64,000 bases of DNA from Streptomyces netropsis (GCF_014203545.1 NZ_JACHJG010000010.1:62001-126000), one strand, 5' to 3'; positions 32,929 to 42,409 are shown, numbered from the stretch's first letter. Notes: generated by a model from the letters alone, not told the origin. Numbers and translations are program-made.

Positions 32929-35268
32929 ATGAACCCGCCTCCCAGCGCTCAGGCACCCGACGATCCGCTTCCGGACCGGCCGCTGGACCCGTGGGGGACC
33001 CCCCGGCCGCAGCCCTCCGTGGGTTCCATCACCGCGCACCGGCCCCGGACGGCCACCGCCCCGGACGGCCCCGGGCTGGAGCCCGACCTGGACGCCGGGC
33101 TCGACGGATACGGCATCCGGTACCCGGAGGGCCGGGGGGACGGCTACGAGCGCGGCCGCGCGGCGGGGGAGTACGACGGCGAGGACGGCGAGGACACCGA
33201 GGAACTGCCCCAGGGGCGCTTCCTGGACCGGGAACGCAGCTGGCTGGCCTTCAACGAGCGGGTGCTGGAGCTGGCGGAGGACCCGGCGACCCCCCTCCTC
33301 GAGCGGGCCAACTTCCTGGCGATCTTCGCCAGCAACCTCGACGAGTTCTTCATGGTCCGGGTCGCCGGCCTCAAGCGGCGCATAGCGACCGGCGTCGCGA
33401 CCCGCTCGGCGTCCGGCCTCCAGCCGCGCGAGGTCCTGGAGCTGATCTGGACCCGCTCGCGCGAGCTCATGGCCCGGCACGCGGCCTGCTACCAGCAGGA
33501 CATCGCCCCTGAGCTGGCCGAGCGCGGCATTCACCTGATCCGCTGGCCGGAGCTGTCGGAGAAGGAGCAGGGGCGGCTGTTCACCCTGTTCCGGCAGCAG
33601 ATCTTCCCCGTGCTGACCCCCCTCGCCGTCGACCCCGCGCACCCCTTCCCGTACATCTCCGGGCTGTCGCTCAACCTCGCCGTGGTCGTCCGCAACCCCG
33701 TCAGCGGCCACAAGCACTTCGCCCGGGTGAAGGTGCCGCCGCTGCTGTCGCGCTTCCTGGAGGCGTCCCCGCAGCGGTACGTCCCGCTGGAGGACGTCAT
33801 CGCGGCCCACCTGGAGGAGCTGTTCCCCGGCATGGAGGTGCTCGCGCACCACATGTTCCGGGTGACCCGCAACGAGGACCTCGAGGTCGAGGAGGACGAC
33901 GCGGAGAACCTGCTCCAGGCCCTGGAGAAGGAGCTGATGCGGCGGCGCTTCGGCCCGCCCGTGCGGCTGGAGGTCGAGGAGACCATCGACCCGTACGTCC
34001 TCGACCTGCTGGTCCGCGAGCTCAAGATCACCGACGCCGAGGTCTATCCGCTGCCCGGCCCGCTCGACCTCACCGCGCTGTTCCGGATCGCGGGCCTGGA
34101 CCGGCCCGAGCTGAAGTTCCCCAAGTTCGTGGCCGGCACCCACCGGGACCTCGCCGAGGTGGAGTCCGCGTCCGCCCCCGACATCTTCGCGGCCCTGCGC
34201 GAGCGGGACGTGCTGCTGCACCACCCGTACGACTCCTTCTCCACCTCCGTCCAGGCCTTCCTGGAACAGGCCGCGGCCGACCCGGACGTGCTGGCCATCA
34301 AGCAGACGCTGTACCGGACGTCGGGTGACTCGCCCATCGTGGACGCGTTGATAGACGCCGCGGAGTCCGGCAAGCAGGTCCTCGTCCTCGTGGAGATCAA
34401 GGCCCGCTTCGACGAGCAGGCCAACATCAAATGGGCGCGGAAGCTGGAGGAGGCGGGCTGCCACGTCGTCTACGGACTGGTCGGGCTCAAGACCCACTGC
34501 AAGCTGTCGCTCGTGGTCCGCCAGGAGGGCGAGACCCTGCGCCGCTACTCCCACGTGGGGACGGGGAACTACCACCCCAAGACCGCCCGGCTGTACGAGG
34601 ACCTCGGCCTGCTCACCGCGGACCCGCAGGTGGGAGCCGACCTCTCCGACCTCTTCAACCGGCTGTCCGGATACTCGCGCCGCGAGACCTACCGACGGCT
34701 GCTGGTGGCCCCCAGATCGCTGCGCGACGGGCTCGTCGCGCGCATCACGAAGGAGGCCGCGCACCACCGCGCCGGGCGGCCCGCGTACGTCCGCATCAAG
34801 GTCAACTCGATGGTCGACGAGGCCGTCATCGACGCCCTGTACCGGGCGTCGCGGGCCGGGGTGCCGGTCGACGTGTGGGTGCGCGGCATCTGCGCCCTGC
34901 GACCGGGGGTCGCCGGGCTCTCGGAGAACATCCGGGTGCGCAGCGTGCTCGGCCGCTTCCTGGAGCACTCCCGGGTGTTCGCCTTCGGCAACGGCGGCGA
35001 ACCCGAGGTGTGGCTCGGCAGCGCCGACATGATGCACCGCAACCTCGACCGGCGCATAGAGGCGCTGGTGCGGGTCACCGACCCGGGGCACCGGGCCTCC
35101 ATCGGCAGACTGCTGGAGCTCGGGATGTCGGACACCACCGAGTCCTGGCACCTCGGCGGCGACGGCGGCTGGACCCGGCGCGCGACGGACGCCGACGGGC
35201 AGCCGCTGCGGAACGTACAGGAGATGCTCATAGACGCCCGGAGGCGCCGGCGTGGTTCAGCGACATGA
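32929..35268 (+). CDS. ppk: Polyphosphate kinase 1
   Basis: A 779-residue enzyme that makes polyphosphate from ATP reversibly at the membrane. Residues 1-100 are a Pro/Asp/Gly-rich extension. The PPK1 N-domain begins about RFLDRERSWLAFNERVLE. The catalytic C-terminal domains hold the phospho-accepting His in RYSHVGTGNYHPKTARLYEDLG (about residue 542) and the second conserved His in SADMMHRNLDRRIEAL (about 703). Other motifs include VEIKARFDEQANI. ATG 32929 is preferred; the frame from 32827 lacks homology. An ATG-TAG start-stop lies 8 nt before it. Confidence 0.95.
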   Translation: MNPPPSAQAPDDPLPDRPLDPWGTPRPQPSVGSITAHRPRTATAPDGPGLEPDLDAGLDGYGIRYPEGRGDGYERGRAAGEYDGEDGEDTEELPQGRFLDRERSWLAFNERVLELAEDPATPLLERANFLAIFASNLDEFFMVRVAGLKRRIATGVATRSASGLQPREVLELIWTRSRELMARHAACYQQDIAPELAERGIHLIRWPELSEKEQGRLFTLFRQQIFPVLTPLAVDPAHPFPYISGLSLNLAVVVRNPVSGHKHFARVKVPPLLSRFLEASPQRYVPLEDVIAAHLEELFPGMEVLAHHMFRVTRNEDLEVEEDDAENLLQALEKELMRRRFGPPVRLEVEETIDPYVLDLLVRELKITDAEVYPLPGPLDLTALFRIAGLDRPELKFPKFVAGTHRDLAEVESASAPDIFAALRERDVLLHHPYDSFSTSVQAFLEQAAADPDVLAIKQTLYRTSGDSPIVDALIDAAESGKQVLVLVEIKARFDEQANIKWARKLEEAGCHVVYGLVGLKTHCKLSLVVRQEGETLRRYSHVGTGNYHPKTARLYEDLGLLTADPQVGADLSDLFNRLSGYSRRETYRRLLVAPRSLRDGLVARITKEAAHHRAGRPAYVRIKVNSMVDEAVIDALYRASRAGVPVDVWVRGICALRPGVAGLSENIRVRSVLGRFLEHSRVFAFGNGGEPEVWLGSADMMHRNLDRRIEALVRVTDPGHRASIGRLLELGMSDTTESWHLGGDGGWTRRATDADGQPLRNVQEMLIDARRRRRGSAT

Positions 35269-35308
35269 TCCGCCGATTACGGTCGGCGCTCCCTGCGGGC
35301 GGGACACG

Positions 35309-36487
35309 ATGACGACGAAATCCCCTGCGGGAACCCGGGCCCCCGGATCCCCGCCCCCCGGAACGTCCGCTTCCGGGTCACGTGCTTCCGGACCGCCCGC
35401 CCGCCGCGCGGCGGACGCGACGGCGGGGGAGGTGCTGGCGGGCTATCTGCACGCCCAGGCCACCGAGTTCCTGCGCAGCCTGCGGTCGCACGGCGAGAGC
35501 GGTGCCGACGCCGAGGACGCGACCGAGGCCGCACGGCTGCTGCGCCGCTCGGCCCGGCGTCTCTCCGGCGCCCTGCACGTCTACCGCCCGCTGACCGACA
35601 CCGCGTGGACGGACCAACTCCGCTCCGAGCTGGTGTGGTTGTCGGAGACCCTCGCCCTCGAACACGCCTACGCGGCCCGGCTGGCCCGGCTGCGGGGCGC
35701 GCTGCACCGGCTGTCGGGCGCGGGTGTCGGGGAGGCCGAGCCGGGCACGGCGGTCGTCGCGCCGCGTGGCGAGTCCGGTGCGGCCGCCCGGGCGCGGGCG
35801 GCGGAGGAGGGGGCCGGCGGCGGGCTGACCGTCGGCGCGGCCCGGGCGGGGGCGCTGCTGGAGCGCCGGCTGACCCTGGCACGGACGCGGGCGCACTCGG
35901 CGGCCCTGCAGGCGCTGGGCTCCTCGCGCTTCCACGCCGTCGCCGACAACGTCGCGGTGCTCGCCTCGGAAGTGCCGCTGGACCCCGCGGCCCACGACCT
36001 GCTCGCCCGCGAGGCCCTGTCGCACTTCGTCGACCAGGCGCACCGCCGGCTGGCCGACGCCGTCGAGGGTCTGCCGCTGTCCGTCGCGGGCCACCCGTAC
36101 AACGCCGAGGCCCTGGCCCACGGCCTCGCCGCGACCCCGACGGCCGACGCCCCGCCCGCCGAGGGGCGGCAGGACGCCCCCTGGCACCAGGTGCGTCGGC
36201 TGGTGCGGCTGCGGCGGTACGGCCAGGAGGTGCTGGACGAGCAGGAGCAGGTCGAGGTCGAACCCACGCTGTCCGTACGGCTGTTGGGTGCGAGTCAGGC
36301 CCTGGACCGGCACCGCGACGCGGCAGAGGCCGCCGCGGCCGCTGCGGCCGCGGCCCGCACCCCCCGCATCGCACCCGCCACGGCGTACGCGCTGGGGGTG
36401 CTCCACGCCGATCAGCGCCACGACGTGGAGGCCGCCCGGTTCGCCTTCGGTCGGCTCTGGCAGCGGCTGGCGGTGACGACGCCGTGA
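35309..36487 (+). CDS. CHAD-domain protein (polyphosphate-binding)
   Basis: A 392-residue helical protein with a CHAD domain (about 35-385), marked by conserved His and basic residues such as EAARLLRRSARRLSGAL, RFHAVAD and HQVRRLVRLRRYGQEVL. CHAD domains bind polyphosphate, which fits its place 40 nt after ppk and its coupling to a NUDIX gene. ATG 35309 begins MTTKSPAGTRAPG. Residues 150-180 are an Ala/Gly-rich insertion. Stop overlaps the next start as GTGA. Confidence 0.87.
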   Translation: MTTKSPAGTRAPGSPPPGTSASGSRASGPPARRAADATAGEVLAGYLHAQATEFLRSLRSHGESGADAEDATEAARLLRRSARRLSGALHVYRPLTDTAWTDQLRSELVWLSETLALEHAYAARLARLRGALHRLSGAGVGEAEPGTAVVAPRGESGAAARARAAEEGAGGGLTVGAARAGALLERRLTLARTRAHSAALQALGSSRFHAVADNVAVLASEVPLDPAAHDLLAREALSHFVDQAHRRLADAVEGLPLSVAGHPYNAEALAHGLAATPTADAPPAEGRQDAPWHQVRRLVRLRRYGQEVLDEQEQVEVEPTLSVRLLGASQALDRHRDAAEAAAAAAAAARTPRIAPATAYALGVLHADQRHDVEAARFAFGRLWQRLAVTTP

Positions 36488-36930
36488 CCGGCCCCGGCGA
36501 CGCGGCCGCGCGGCCGCCGGTCCTCGCGGCGGGCTGCGCGCTGTGGCGCCGTTCCCCCTACGACGGGCGGCTGGAGCTCGGCCTCGTCCACCGCCCGAAG
36601 TACGACGACTGGTCCTGGCCGAAAGGCAAGCTCAAGCGCGGCGAGGACGCCCTGTCCGGCGCGATGCGGGAGGTCCTGGAGGAGACCGGCATGACGTGCG
36701 AGCCGGGCCCGCCCCTGCCCACCGCGCACTATCTGGCGGACGGCCGGCCCAAGGAGGTGCGGTACTGGGCGGCGCGGGCGACCGGTGGCGCGTTCGCGCC
36801 CAACCGGGAGGTGGACCGCGTCATGTGGCTGCCGCCGGCGGCAGCCCGCAACCGCCTCACGCACGACCGCGACCGGCGGCTCGTCGACGCGCTGCTGGCC
36901 GTCCTGCGGGCGGGTGCGCACGAAGCTTGA
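36484..36930 (+). CDS. NUDIX hydrolase (MutT-like)
   Basis: A 148-residue protein with the NUDIX box GKLKRGEDALSGAMREVLEETGM (Gx5Ex7REVxEExG pattern) at about residues 46-68, preceded by SWPKGKL as in the MutT1-like group acting on diphosphoinositol polyphosphates, Ap4A or oxidised nucleotides. Mycobacterial MutT1 has an extra histidine-phosphatase domain that is absent here. Third gene of a ppk-CHAD operon, so a link to polyphosphate or inositol-pyrophosphate turnover is plausible (inference). GTG start overlaps the CHAD stop. Confidence 0.87.
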   Translation: MTGPGDAAARPPVLAAGCALWRRSPYDGRLELGLVHRPKYDDWSWPKGKLKRGEDALSGAMREVLEETGMTCEPGPPLPTAHYLADGRPKEVRYWAARATGGAFAPNREVDRVMWLPPAAARNRLTHDRDRRLVDALLAVLRAGAHEA

Positions 36931-37032
36931 GCCCAGGCGACACGCTGGAGACCGACCGCATCGACGCCTCGTACGACCTGGGAGTGCTGACGCTGCGCAC
37001 TCCCTGGCCGGGTGTCCGAGTTCAGCCACATC

Positions 37033-37168
37033 AGCCCGTCCGGCGTTTGAGGACGCGCCCGCAGGGCGCTCGCCGCCGCAGGCGGCACGGACGGCCTGAG
37101 GCCGGGGCGCTGCCGGCCGTGTGCCTGCACCCCGCTGCGCGGCGGTGTCCTCAAGCGCCGGACGGGCT
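37033..37168. repeat. Dispersed palindromic element, copy 4 (inverted pair)
   Basis: agcccgtccggcgtttgagg at 37033 and its inverse at 37147-37168 enclose about 92 nt with the usual flank gcgcccgcagggcgctcgcc. The 292-nt gap between the NUDIX gene and the convergent methyltransferase holds nothing else that I can identify. Confidence 0.8.
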
Positions 37169-37222
37169 GGATTCGGCTGAGCCAGGGCTTGCCCGCAGGC
37201 GCCCGCGGCACGGGCGCACCGC

Positions 37223-38029
37223 CTAGCCGCGAGGCGCAATCGCCTCCCAGCGCAGCGTGATTTCGCCCTGACGCCAGCGCCGGGGGCCGTCGGTCAACGG
37301 CCAGTCGGCCTTCAGTGCCGAAGCCGTACGGATCCACCGTTGCCGGGCGCTCAGCGCGGCGTACGGCGCGGCGGCTGCCCAGGCGCGGTCGAAGTCGCGC
37401 AGGAACGCGTGCACCGGCTCGCCCGGCACATTGCGGTGGATGAGCGCCTTGGGCAGGCGTTCGGCCAGGTCGGAGGGGGTGGCCAGGGAGCCGAGCCGGG
37501 TCGCGAAGGTGACCGTACGGGGGCCTTCCGGGCCGAGCGCGACCCATACGTGACGGCGGCCGATCTCATCGCACGTGCCCTCGACGAGCAGCCCGTCGGG
37601 CGCGAGCCGGGCACACAGCCGGGCCCACACGGCGGCCACCTCGTCCTCGTCGTACTGCCGCAGCACGTTCGCGGCCCGGATCAGCGCGGGCCGCCGCCCG
37701 GCACCGAGCGGCACCTCGAACCCGCCGTGCGCGAAGGACAGCCCCTCCCGCTCGTACGGCTTCGCCGCCGCCACCCGCGCCGGATCGATCTCCACCCCGA
37801 CGACCTCCGCCGTGCCGCACACGGTCCGCAACCGGTCCAGCAGCTCCACCGCGGTCCAGGGGGCCGCCCCGTAGCCGAGGTCGACGGCGACGGGGTCGGT
37901 GCTGCGGCGCAGCGCGGCGCCGTGCGCGTCGGCGATCCAGCGGTCCATGCGCCGGAGCCGGTTCGGATTGGTCGTCCCGCGGGTCGCCGAACCGACGGGA
38001 CGGTGGGGCGGGGTGGGGCGGGGCGGCAT
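37223..38029 (-). CDS. SAM-dependent class I methyltransferase-like protein
   Basis: A 268-residue protein. After a Pro/Arg-rich start comes NRLRRMDRWIADAHG, then the SAM-binding motif I VAVDLGYGAAPWTAVEL and an acidic second strand VVGVEIDPARV. A later segment LAPDGLLVEGTCDEIGRRHVWV continues the fold. Substrate unknown. TAGGCT lies 7 nt upstream of ATG 38029, indicating a leaderless mRNA. Divergent from mshA, but no mechanistic link to mycothiol is evident. Confidence 0.8.
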   Translation of the reverse strand: MPPRPTPPHRPVGSATRGTTNPNRLRRMDRWIADAHGAALRRSTDPVAVDLGYGAAPWTAVELLDRLRTVCGTAEVVGVEIDPARVAAAKPYEREGLSFAHGGFEVPLGAGRRPALIRAANVLRQYDEDEVAAVWARLCARLAPDGLLVEGTCDEIGRRHVWVALGPEGPRTVTFATRLGSLATPSDLAERLPKALIHRNVPGEPVHAFLRDFDRAWAAAAPYAALSARQRWIRTASALKADWPLTDGPRRWRQGEITLRWEAIAPRG

Positions 38030-38228
38030 GCCACAGAGCCTAAGCGGTGCGGGGCACGTCGGCGGACGGTCGTCACGCCCGTCAGAACACACCGTCGAAA
38101 CGTCATATACGGGTATACATCCGGTGATAATTCACCCGTATGAACAGGGAATGGGAGGCGTCCTCCGTAGCGTTGCACTCCGTTGACAGGTGGCGCACGC
38201 CCTACAAGGTGGACGGAGGACCCGCACG

Positions 38229-39590
38229 GTGAGCCAGTACGTAGCCCGGCTCGGCAACCGCCGCGGCCGCACACTCGGCCCGTTCACGGGCACCCCGCGC
38301 AGACGGCTCGGGGGAGTCCGCAGACCCCGCCGCATCGCCATGCTCAGCGTCCACACCTCCCCGCTCCACCAGCCGGGCACCGGCGACGCGGGCGGCATGA
38401 ACGTCTACATCGTGGAGCTGGCCAAGCGACTCGCCGCGATCAACATCGAGGTCGAGATATTCACCCGCGCCACCACCGGCGCCCTCCCGCCCGCCGTCGA
38501 GCTGGCCCCCGGCGTGCTCGTCCGCCACATCGACGCGGGCCCCTACGAAGGTCTCGCCAAGGAGGAGCTGCCCGCCCAGCTCTGTGCGTTCACCCACGGC
38601 GTGATGCAGGCCTGGGCGGGGCACCGGCCCGGCCACTACGACCTCGTGCACTCCCACTACTGGCTCTCCGGCCACGTCGGCTGGCTCGCCGCCGAGCGCT
38701 GGGGCGTCCCCCTGGTGCACGCCATGCACACCATGGCCAAGGTCAAGAACGCCGCACTCGCCGAGGGCGACGCCCCCGAGCCCGCCGCGCGGGTGATCGG
38801 CGAGACGCAGATCGTCCGGGCCGCCGACCGGCTCATCGCCAACACCGACGGCGAGGCCGAGGAGCTGGTGCGGCACTACGAGGCCGACCCCGGCAAGGTC
38901 GCCGTGGTGCACCCGGGCGTGAACCTCGACCGCTTCACCCCCGCCGACGGGCGGGCCGCCGCCCGCGCCCGGCTGGGGCTGCCCGCCGACGCGCTCGTCC
39001 CCCTCTTCGCCGGGCGGATCCAGCCGCTCAAGGCCCCCGACATCCTGCTGCGCGCCGTCGGTCACCTCCTCGACCAGCGGCCCGAGCTGCGCTCGCGCGT
39101 CGTCGTCCCCGTCGTCGGCGGCCCCAGCGGCAGCGGCCTCGCCAAGCCCGAGGGCCTGCAGAAGCTCGCCGCCCGGCTCGGCATCGCCGACGTCGTCCGC
39201 TTCCGCCCGCCGGTCGGCCAGGAGCAGCTCGCGGACTGGTACCGGGCCGCGTCCGTGCTGGTCATGCCCTCCTACAGCGAGTCCTTCGGCCTGGTGGCCG
39301 CCGAGGCCCAGGCCTGCGGCACACCGGTCGTCGCGGCCGCCGTGGGCGGACTGCCGGTGGCCGTGCGGGACGGCGTCAGCGGCTTCCTCGTCGACGGCCA
39401 CGACCCGGCCGACTACTCCCGGGCGCTGAACCGCTTCGCCGACGACGCCACGCTCGCGGACCGGATGGGCGCGGCCGCGGCCACGCACGCGCGGTCCTTC
39501 GGCTGGGACACCGCGGCCGCCGCCACGGCCGACGTCTACACGGCGGCGATCCACGAGCGGCGCCGTCGCCTACGCTCGACGCATGTCTGA
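38229..39590 (+). CDS. mshA: D-inositol-3-phosphate glycosyltransferase (mycothiol step 1)
   Basis: A 453-residue GT4 glycosyltransferase that joins GlcNAc from UDP-GlcNAc to inositol 3-phosphate. N-terminal motif HTSPLHQPGTGDAGGMNVYIVELAKRL is diagnostic for MshA. The C-terminal nucleotide-sugar motif is SYSESFGLVAAEAQACGTPVVAAAVGG. GTG 38229 follows ggagg and starts at the conserved VSQYVARL. About 45 basic residues precede the catalytic domain. The next gene (YbjN) overlaps its end by 8 nt. Confidence 0.95.
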   Translation: MSQYVARLGNRRGRTLGPFTGTPRRRLGGVRRPRRIAMLSVHTSPLHQPGTGDAGGMNVYIVELAKRLAAINIEVEIFTRATTGALPPAVELAPGVLVRHIDAGPYEGLAKEELPAQLCAFTHGVMQAWAGHRPGHYDLVHSHYWLSGHVGWLAAERWGVPLVHAMHTMAKVKNAALAEGDAPEPAARVIGETQIVRAADRLIANTDGEAEELVRHYEADPGKVAVVHPGVNLDRFTPADGRAAARARLGLPADALVPLFAGRIQPLKAPDILLRAVGHLLDQRPELRSRVVVPVVGGPSGSGLAKPEGLQKLAARLGIADVVRFRPPVGQEQLADWYRAASVLVMPSYSESFGLVAAEAQACGTPVVAAAVGGLPVAVRDGVSGFLVDGHDPADYSRALNRFADDATLADRMGAAAATHARSFGWDTAAAATADVYTAAIHERRRRLRSTHV

Positions 39591-40071
39591 CGCGAACTCC
39601 ACCCTCGAGCGGACGCTCAGCGACGCCGACCTCGAATGGGAGAGCCCGAGCGACGGTACGTACGTCGTGAAGCTCCCCGGCACCCGCAAGCTGTCGACGA
39701 CCGTCTCGTTGATCGTCGGCAAGCACTCTCTCTCGGTCAACGCCTTCGTCGTGCGGCGCCCCGACGAGAACCACGAGGCGGTGCACCGCTGGCTGCTGGA
39801 GCGGAACACCCGGCTGTACGGGGTGGGTTACGCGATCGACCGGCTCGGCGACATCTATCTCGTGGGACGGCTGCCGCTGGCCGCCGTGACCCCGGAGGAG
39901 ATCGACCGGATCCTCGGCACGGTGCTGGAGAACGCCGACGGCAGCTTCAACACGCTGCTGGAGATGGGCTTCGCGAGCGCGATCCGCAAGGAGTACGCGT
40001 GGCGCACCTCGCGGGGCGAGTCGACGCGCAACCTGGAGGCGTTCACCAACCTGACGCGGGACCAGGACTGA
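39583..40071 (+). CDS. YbjN-domain protein
   Basis: A 162-residue protein of the YbjN/type III chaperone-like fold: LEWESPSDGTYVVKLPGTRKLSTTV, then HRWLLERNTRLYGVGYAIDRLGDIYLVGRLPL. Bacterial YbjN proteins are linked to stress and motility without a defined activity. Its start overlaps mshA by 8 nt, so they are co-translated; mshA-ybjN linkage is conserved in Streptomyces as I recall. No catalytic motif seen. Confidence 0.88.
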   Translation: MSDANSTLERTLSDADLEWESPSDGTYVVKLPGTRKLSTTVSLIVGKHSLSVNAFVVRRPDENHEAVHRWLLERNTRLYGVGYAIDRLGDIYLVGRLPLAAVTPEEIDRILGTVLENADGSFNTLLEMGFASAIRKEYAWRTSRGESTRNLEAFTNLTRDQD

Positions 40072-40080
40072 CCCACAACC

Positions 40081-40102
40081 AGCCCGTCCGGCGATTGAGG
40101 AC
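40081..40102. repeat. Dispersed palindromic element, copy 5 (single arm)
   Basis: agcccgtccggcgattgagg followed by a ggggtccggggcggagccccgg stem, between convergent YbjN and MFS genes. Confidence 0.7.
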
Positions 40103-40137
40103 CGGGGTCCGGGGCGGAGCCCCGGCCTGAAGCCGGG

Positions 40138-41415
40138 TCAGGCAGCCGTGGGCTCCGCCTCGGCCTGCGGCGCCGTCGCCGGAGACGCGGCCGCCGTCTC
40201 CACCCGCTCCGAAGCCGACAGGTTCCGCATGAGCAGCCAGTACCCCGCCGCGGCGATCATGCCGATCACCGCGCACCCGGCCCACAGGGTGTCCGCCCCG
40301 TAGTGGTCGATCACGGCGCCGCCCGCCAGCGGGGCGACCAGCGCGGCCGTCGACCACGACAGGGTGTAGACGCCCTGGTAGCGGCCGCGCCCGTGGGTGG
40401 GGGAGAGGCGGGCGACGAGGCCCATCTGGGTGGGGGAATTGATGATCTCCGCGAGGGTCCAGACGCAGACCGTCAGCATGTAGACGGCGATCGACCCGGC
40501 GAAGGCGGTGAGTCCGAAGCCGTAGCCGGCCAGCAGCGCGGAGGCGACCAGCAGCCGCCGCGGGTCGCGGTGCTCGATGAAGCGGGTCACGGGGATCTGG
40601 AGGGCCACGATCAGCACGCCGTTGACCGCGATGGCCATGCCGAAGTCGCTGCTGGAGAAGCCGCTCTCGCCCATCGCCACCGGCAGGGACACCGAACTCT
40701 GCATGAAGAGCAGGGCGATCAGGAAGGACAGCCCGACGACGCCCATGAAGCGCCGGTCGCGCAGCACCGTCCCCATCCCGACCTCGGCCTCGGCCGCGTC
40801 GGCCGTGCCCGGCACCACCGTGGGCCGGGACTCGGGGATCTTGCGGAAGACGAGGATCGCGCACGCCAGCGTCATGGCCGCCTCGCCGAGGAAGCCGATC
40901 AGATAGCTGTGCTCGGCGATGAGCCCGGCGGCGAGCGAGGAGAAGGCGAAGCCGAGGTTGATGGCCCAGTAGTTGAGCGCGAAGGCCCGCACCCGGTCCT
41001 CGGGCGCCACGATGTCCGCCATCACGGCCTGCACCGCCGGCCGGGAGGCGTTGCTCGCCATGCCGACCACGAACGCGACGCCCGCGATGGCCGCCGGGTG
41101 CTGCATGAAGCCGAGCACCGCCACCGACGCGGCGGTCGAGGTCTGCGCGATGAGGAGCGTGGGCCGTCGGCCGAGCCGGTCGGCCATCACGCCCGCGCCG
41201 ATCGAGGAGACCACACCGCCGAGCCCGTGCAGGGCGGCGACGAGACCGGCGTACGAGGCCGAGTAGCCGCGTTCGAGGGTCAGATAGAGGGCCAGGAAGG
41301 TCGCGACGAACGCGCCGAGCCGATTGACGAGGGTGGAGGTCCACAGCCACCAGAACTCCCGGGGGAGGCCCGAGACGCTCTCTCTCGCCGCCCGCCTCAT
41401 GCTCGCTACCGACAT
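40138..41415 (-). CDS. MFS transporter (DHA1 drug-efflux type)
   Basis: A 425-residue major facilitator protein with about 12 helices. Motif A between helices 2 and 3 reads GVMADRLGRRPTLL, followed by helix 4-5 sequences typical of DHA1 antiporters (MdtH-like). Long cytoplasmic loop at about 190-215 and an Ala/Glu/Pro tail. ATG 41415 has a ggggg tract nearby; ATG 41400 is an alternative. Substrate not predictable. Divergent from gpmA. Confidence 0.87.
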   Translation of the reverse strand: MSVASMRRAARESVSGLPREFWWLWTSTLVNRLGAFVATFLALYLTLERGYSASYAGLVAALHGLGGVVSSIGAGVMADRLGRRPTLLIAQTSTAASVAVLGFMQHPAAIAGVAFVVGMASNASRPAVQAVMADIVAPEDRVRAFALNYWAINLGFAFSSLAAGLIAEHSYLIGFLGEAAMTLACAILVFRKIPESRPTVVPGTADAAEAEVGMGTVLRDRRFMGVVGLSFLIALLFMQSSVSLPVAMGESGFSSSDFGMAIAVNGVLIVALQIPVTRFIEHRDPRRLLVASALLAGYGFGLTAFAGSIAVYMLTVCVWTLAEIINSPTQMGLVARLSPTHGRGRYQGVYTLSWSTAALVAPLAGGAVIDHYGADTLWAGCAVIGMIAAAGYWLLMRNLSASERVETAAASPATAPQAEAEPTAA

Positions 41416-41590
41416 CCCGCAACCCCCGATGTGTAAGTGTCTCAATGCGTGATCGCAACTTACACAGCCTTGGCGTGTTCGCGCCATTGAATTGACGATC
41501 GCCGTCAACCGTCCACCGCCTCACGGGCGTCCGGGCGGCCAGGCGCGGCGGGGGTCCGGGCGGTCTCGGGCGTCGATTACGCTCTTGGGC

Positions 41591-42352
41591 ATGGCCGACG
41601 CACCGTACAAGCTGATCCTCCTCCGCCACGGCGAGAGCGACTGGAACGCGAAGAACCTGTTCACCGGCTGGGTGGACGTGAACCTGACGGAGAAGGGCGA
41701 GAAGGAGGCAGTCCGCGGCGGTGAGCTGCTCAAGGACGCCGGCCTGCTCCCCGACGTGCTGCACACCTCGCTCCAGAAGCGCGCCATCCGCACGGCGCAG
41801 CTGGCGCTGGAGTCCGCGGACCGTCACTGGATCCCGGTCCACCGCTCCTGGCGGCTGAACGAGCGTCACTACGGCGCTCTCCAGGGCAAGGACAAGGCGC
41901 AGACCCTCGCCGAGTTCGGCGAGGAGCAGTTCATGCTCTGGCGCCGTTCGTACGACACCCCGCCGCCGGTCCTCGAGGACGGTACGGAGTTCTCGCAGAG
42001 CGACGACCCGCGTTACGCGACGATCCCGAGCGAGCTGCGTCCGCGCACCGAGTGCCTCAAGGACGTCGTCGAGCGGATGCTGCCGTACTGGTACGACGGC
42101 ATCGTCCCGGACCTGCTGGCAGGTCGCACCGTCCTGGTCGCCGCCCACGGCAACAGCCTGCGCGGCCTGGTCAAGCACCTGGACGGCATCTCCGACGCGG
42201 ACATCACGGGTCTGAACATTCCGACCGGCATCCCGCTCTTCTACGAGCTCGACGCCGACTTCAACCCGGTCAAGCCCGGTGGCACCTACCTCGACCCGGA
42301 GGCCGCCAAGGCCGCCATCGAGGCCGTGAAGAACCAGGGCAAGAAGAAGTAG
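41591..42352 (+). CDS. gpmA: 2,3-bisphosphoglycerate-dependent phosphoglycerate mutase
   Basis: A 253-residue glycolytic enzyme interconverting 3- and 2-phosphoglycerate in the cytosol. Catalytic motif LLRHGESDWNAKNLFTGW has the phosphohistidine near residue 12, with RAIRTAQLAL, RSWRLNERHYGALQG and VAAHGNSLRGLVKHL completing the dPGM site. TACGCT 41578-41583 is 7 nt before ATG, pointing to a leaderless message. A hairpin follows the stop. Confidence 0.96.
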   Translation: MADAPYKLILLRHGESDWNAKNLFTGWVDVNLTEKGEKEAVRGGELLKDAGLLPDVLHTSLQKRAIRTAQLALESADRHWIPVHRSWRLNERHYGALQGKDKAQTLAEFGEEQFMLWRRSYDTPPPVLEDGTEFSQSDDPRYATIPSELRPRTECLKDVVERMLPYWYDGIVPDLLAGRTVLVAAHGNSLRGLVKHLDGISDADITGLNIPTGIPLFYELDADFNPVKPGGTYLDPEAAKAAIEAVKNQGKKK

Positions 42353-42370
42353 CGCCCCGGACGCACCAAC

Positions 42371-42409
42371 AAGCCCCCTGCCTGCGCTTTCGGCGCGGAA
42401 AGGGGGCTT
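42371..42409 (+). terminator. gpmA terminator
   Basis: aagccccct and agggggctt arms enclose a smaller gcgc hairpin, then tttgtg. Confidence 0.65.

Noticed and set aside
32863..35151. 762-residue minus-strand ORF
   Set aside because: Antisense shadow of ppk, which has all catalytic motifs on the plus strand.
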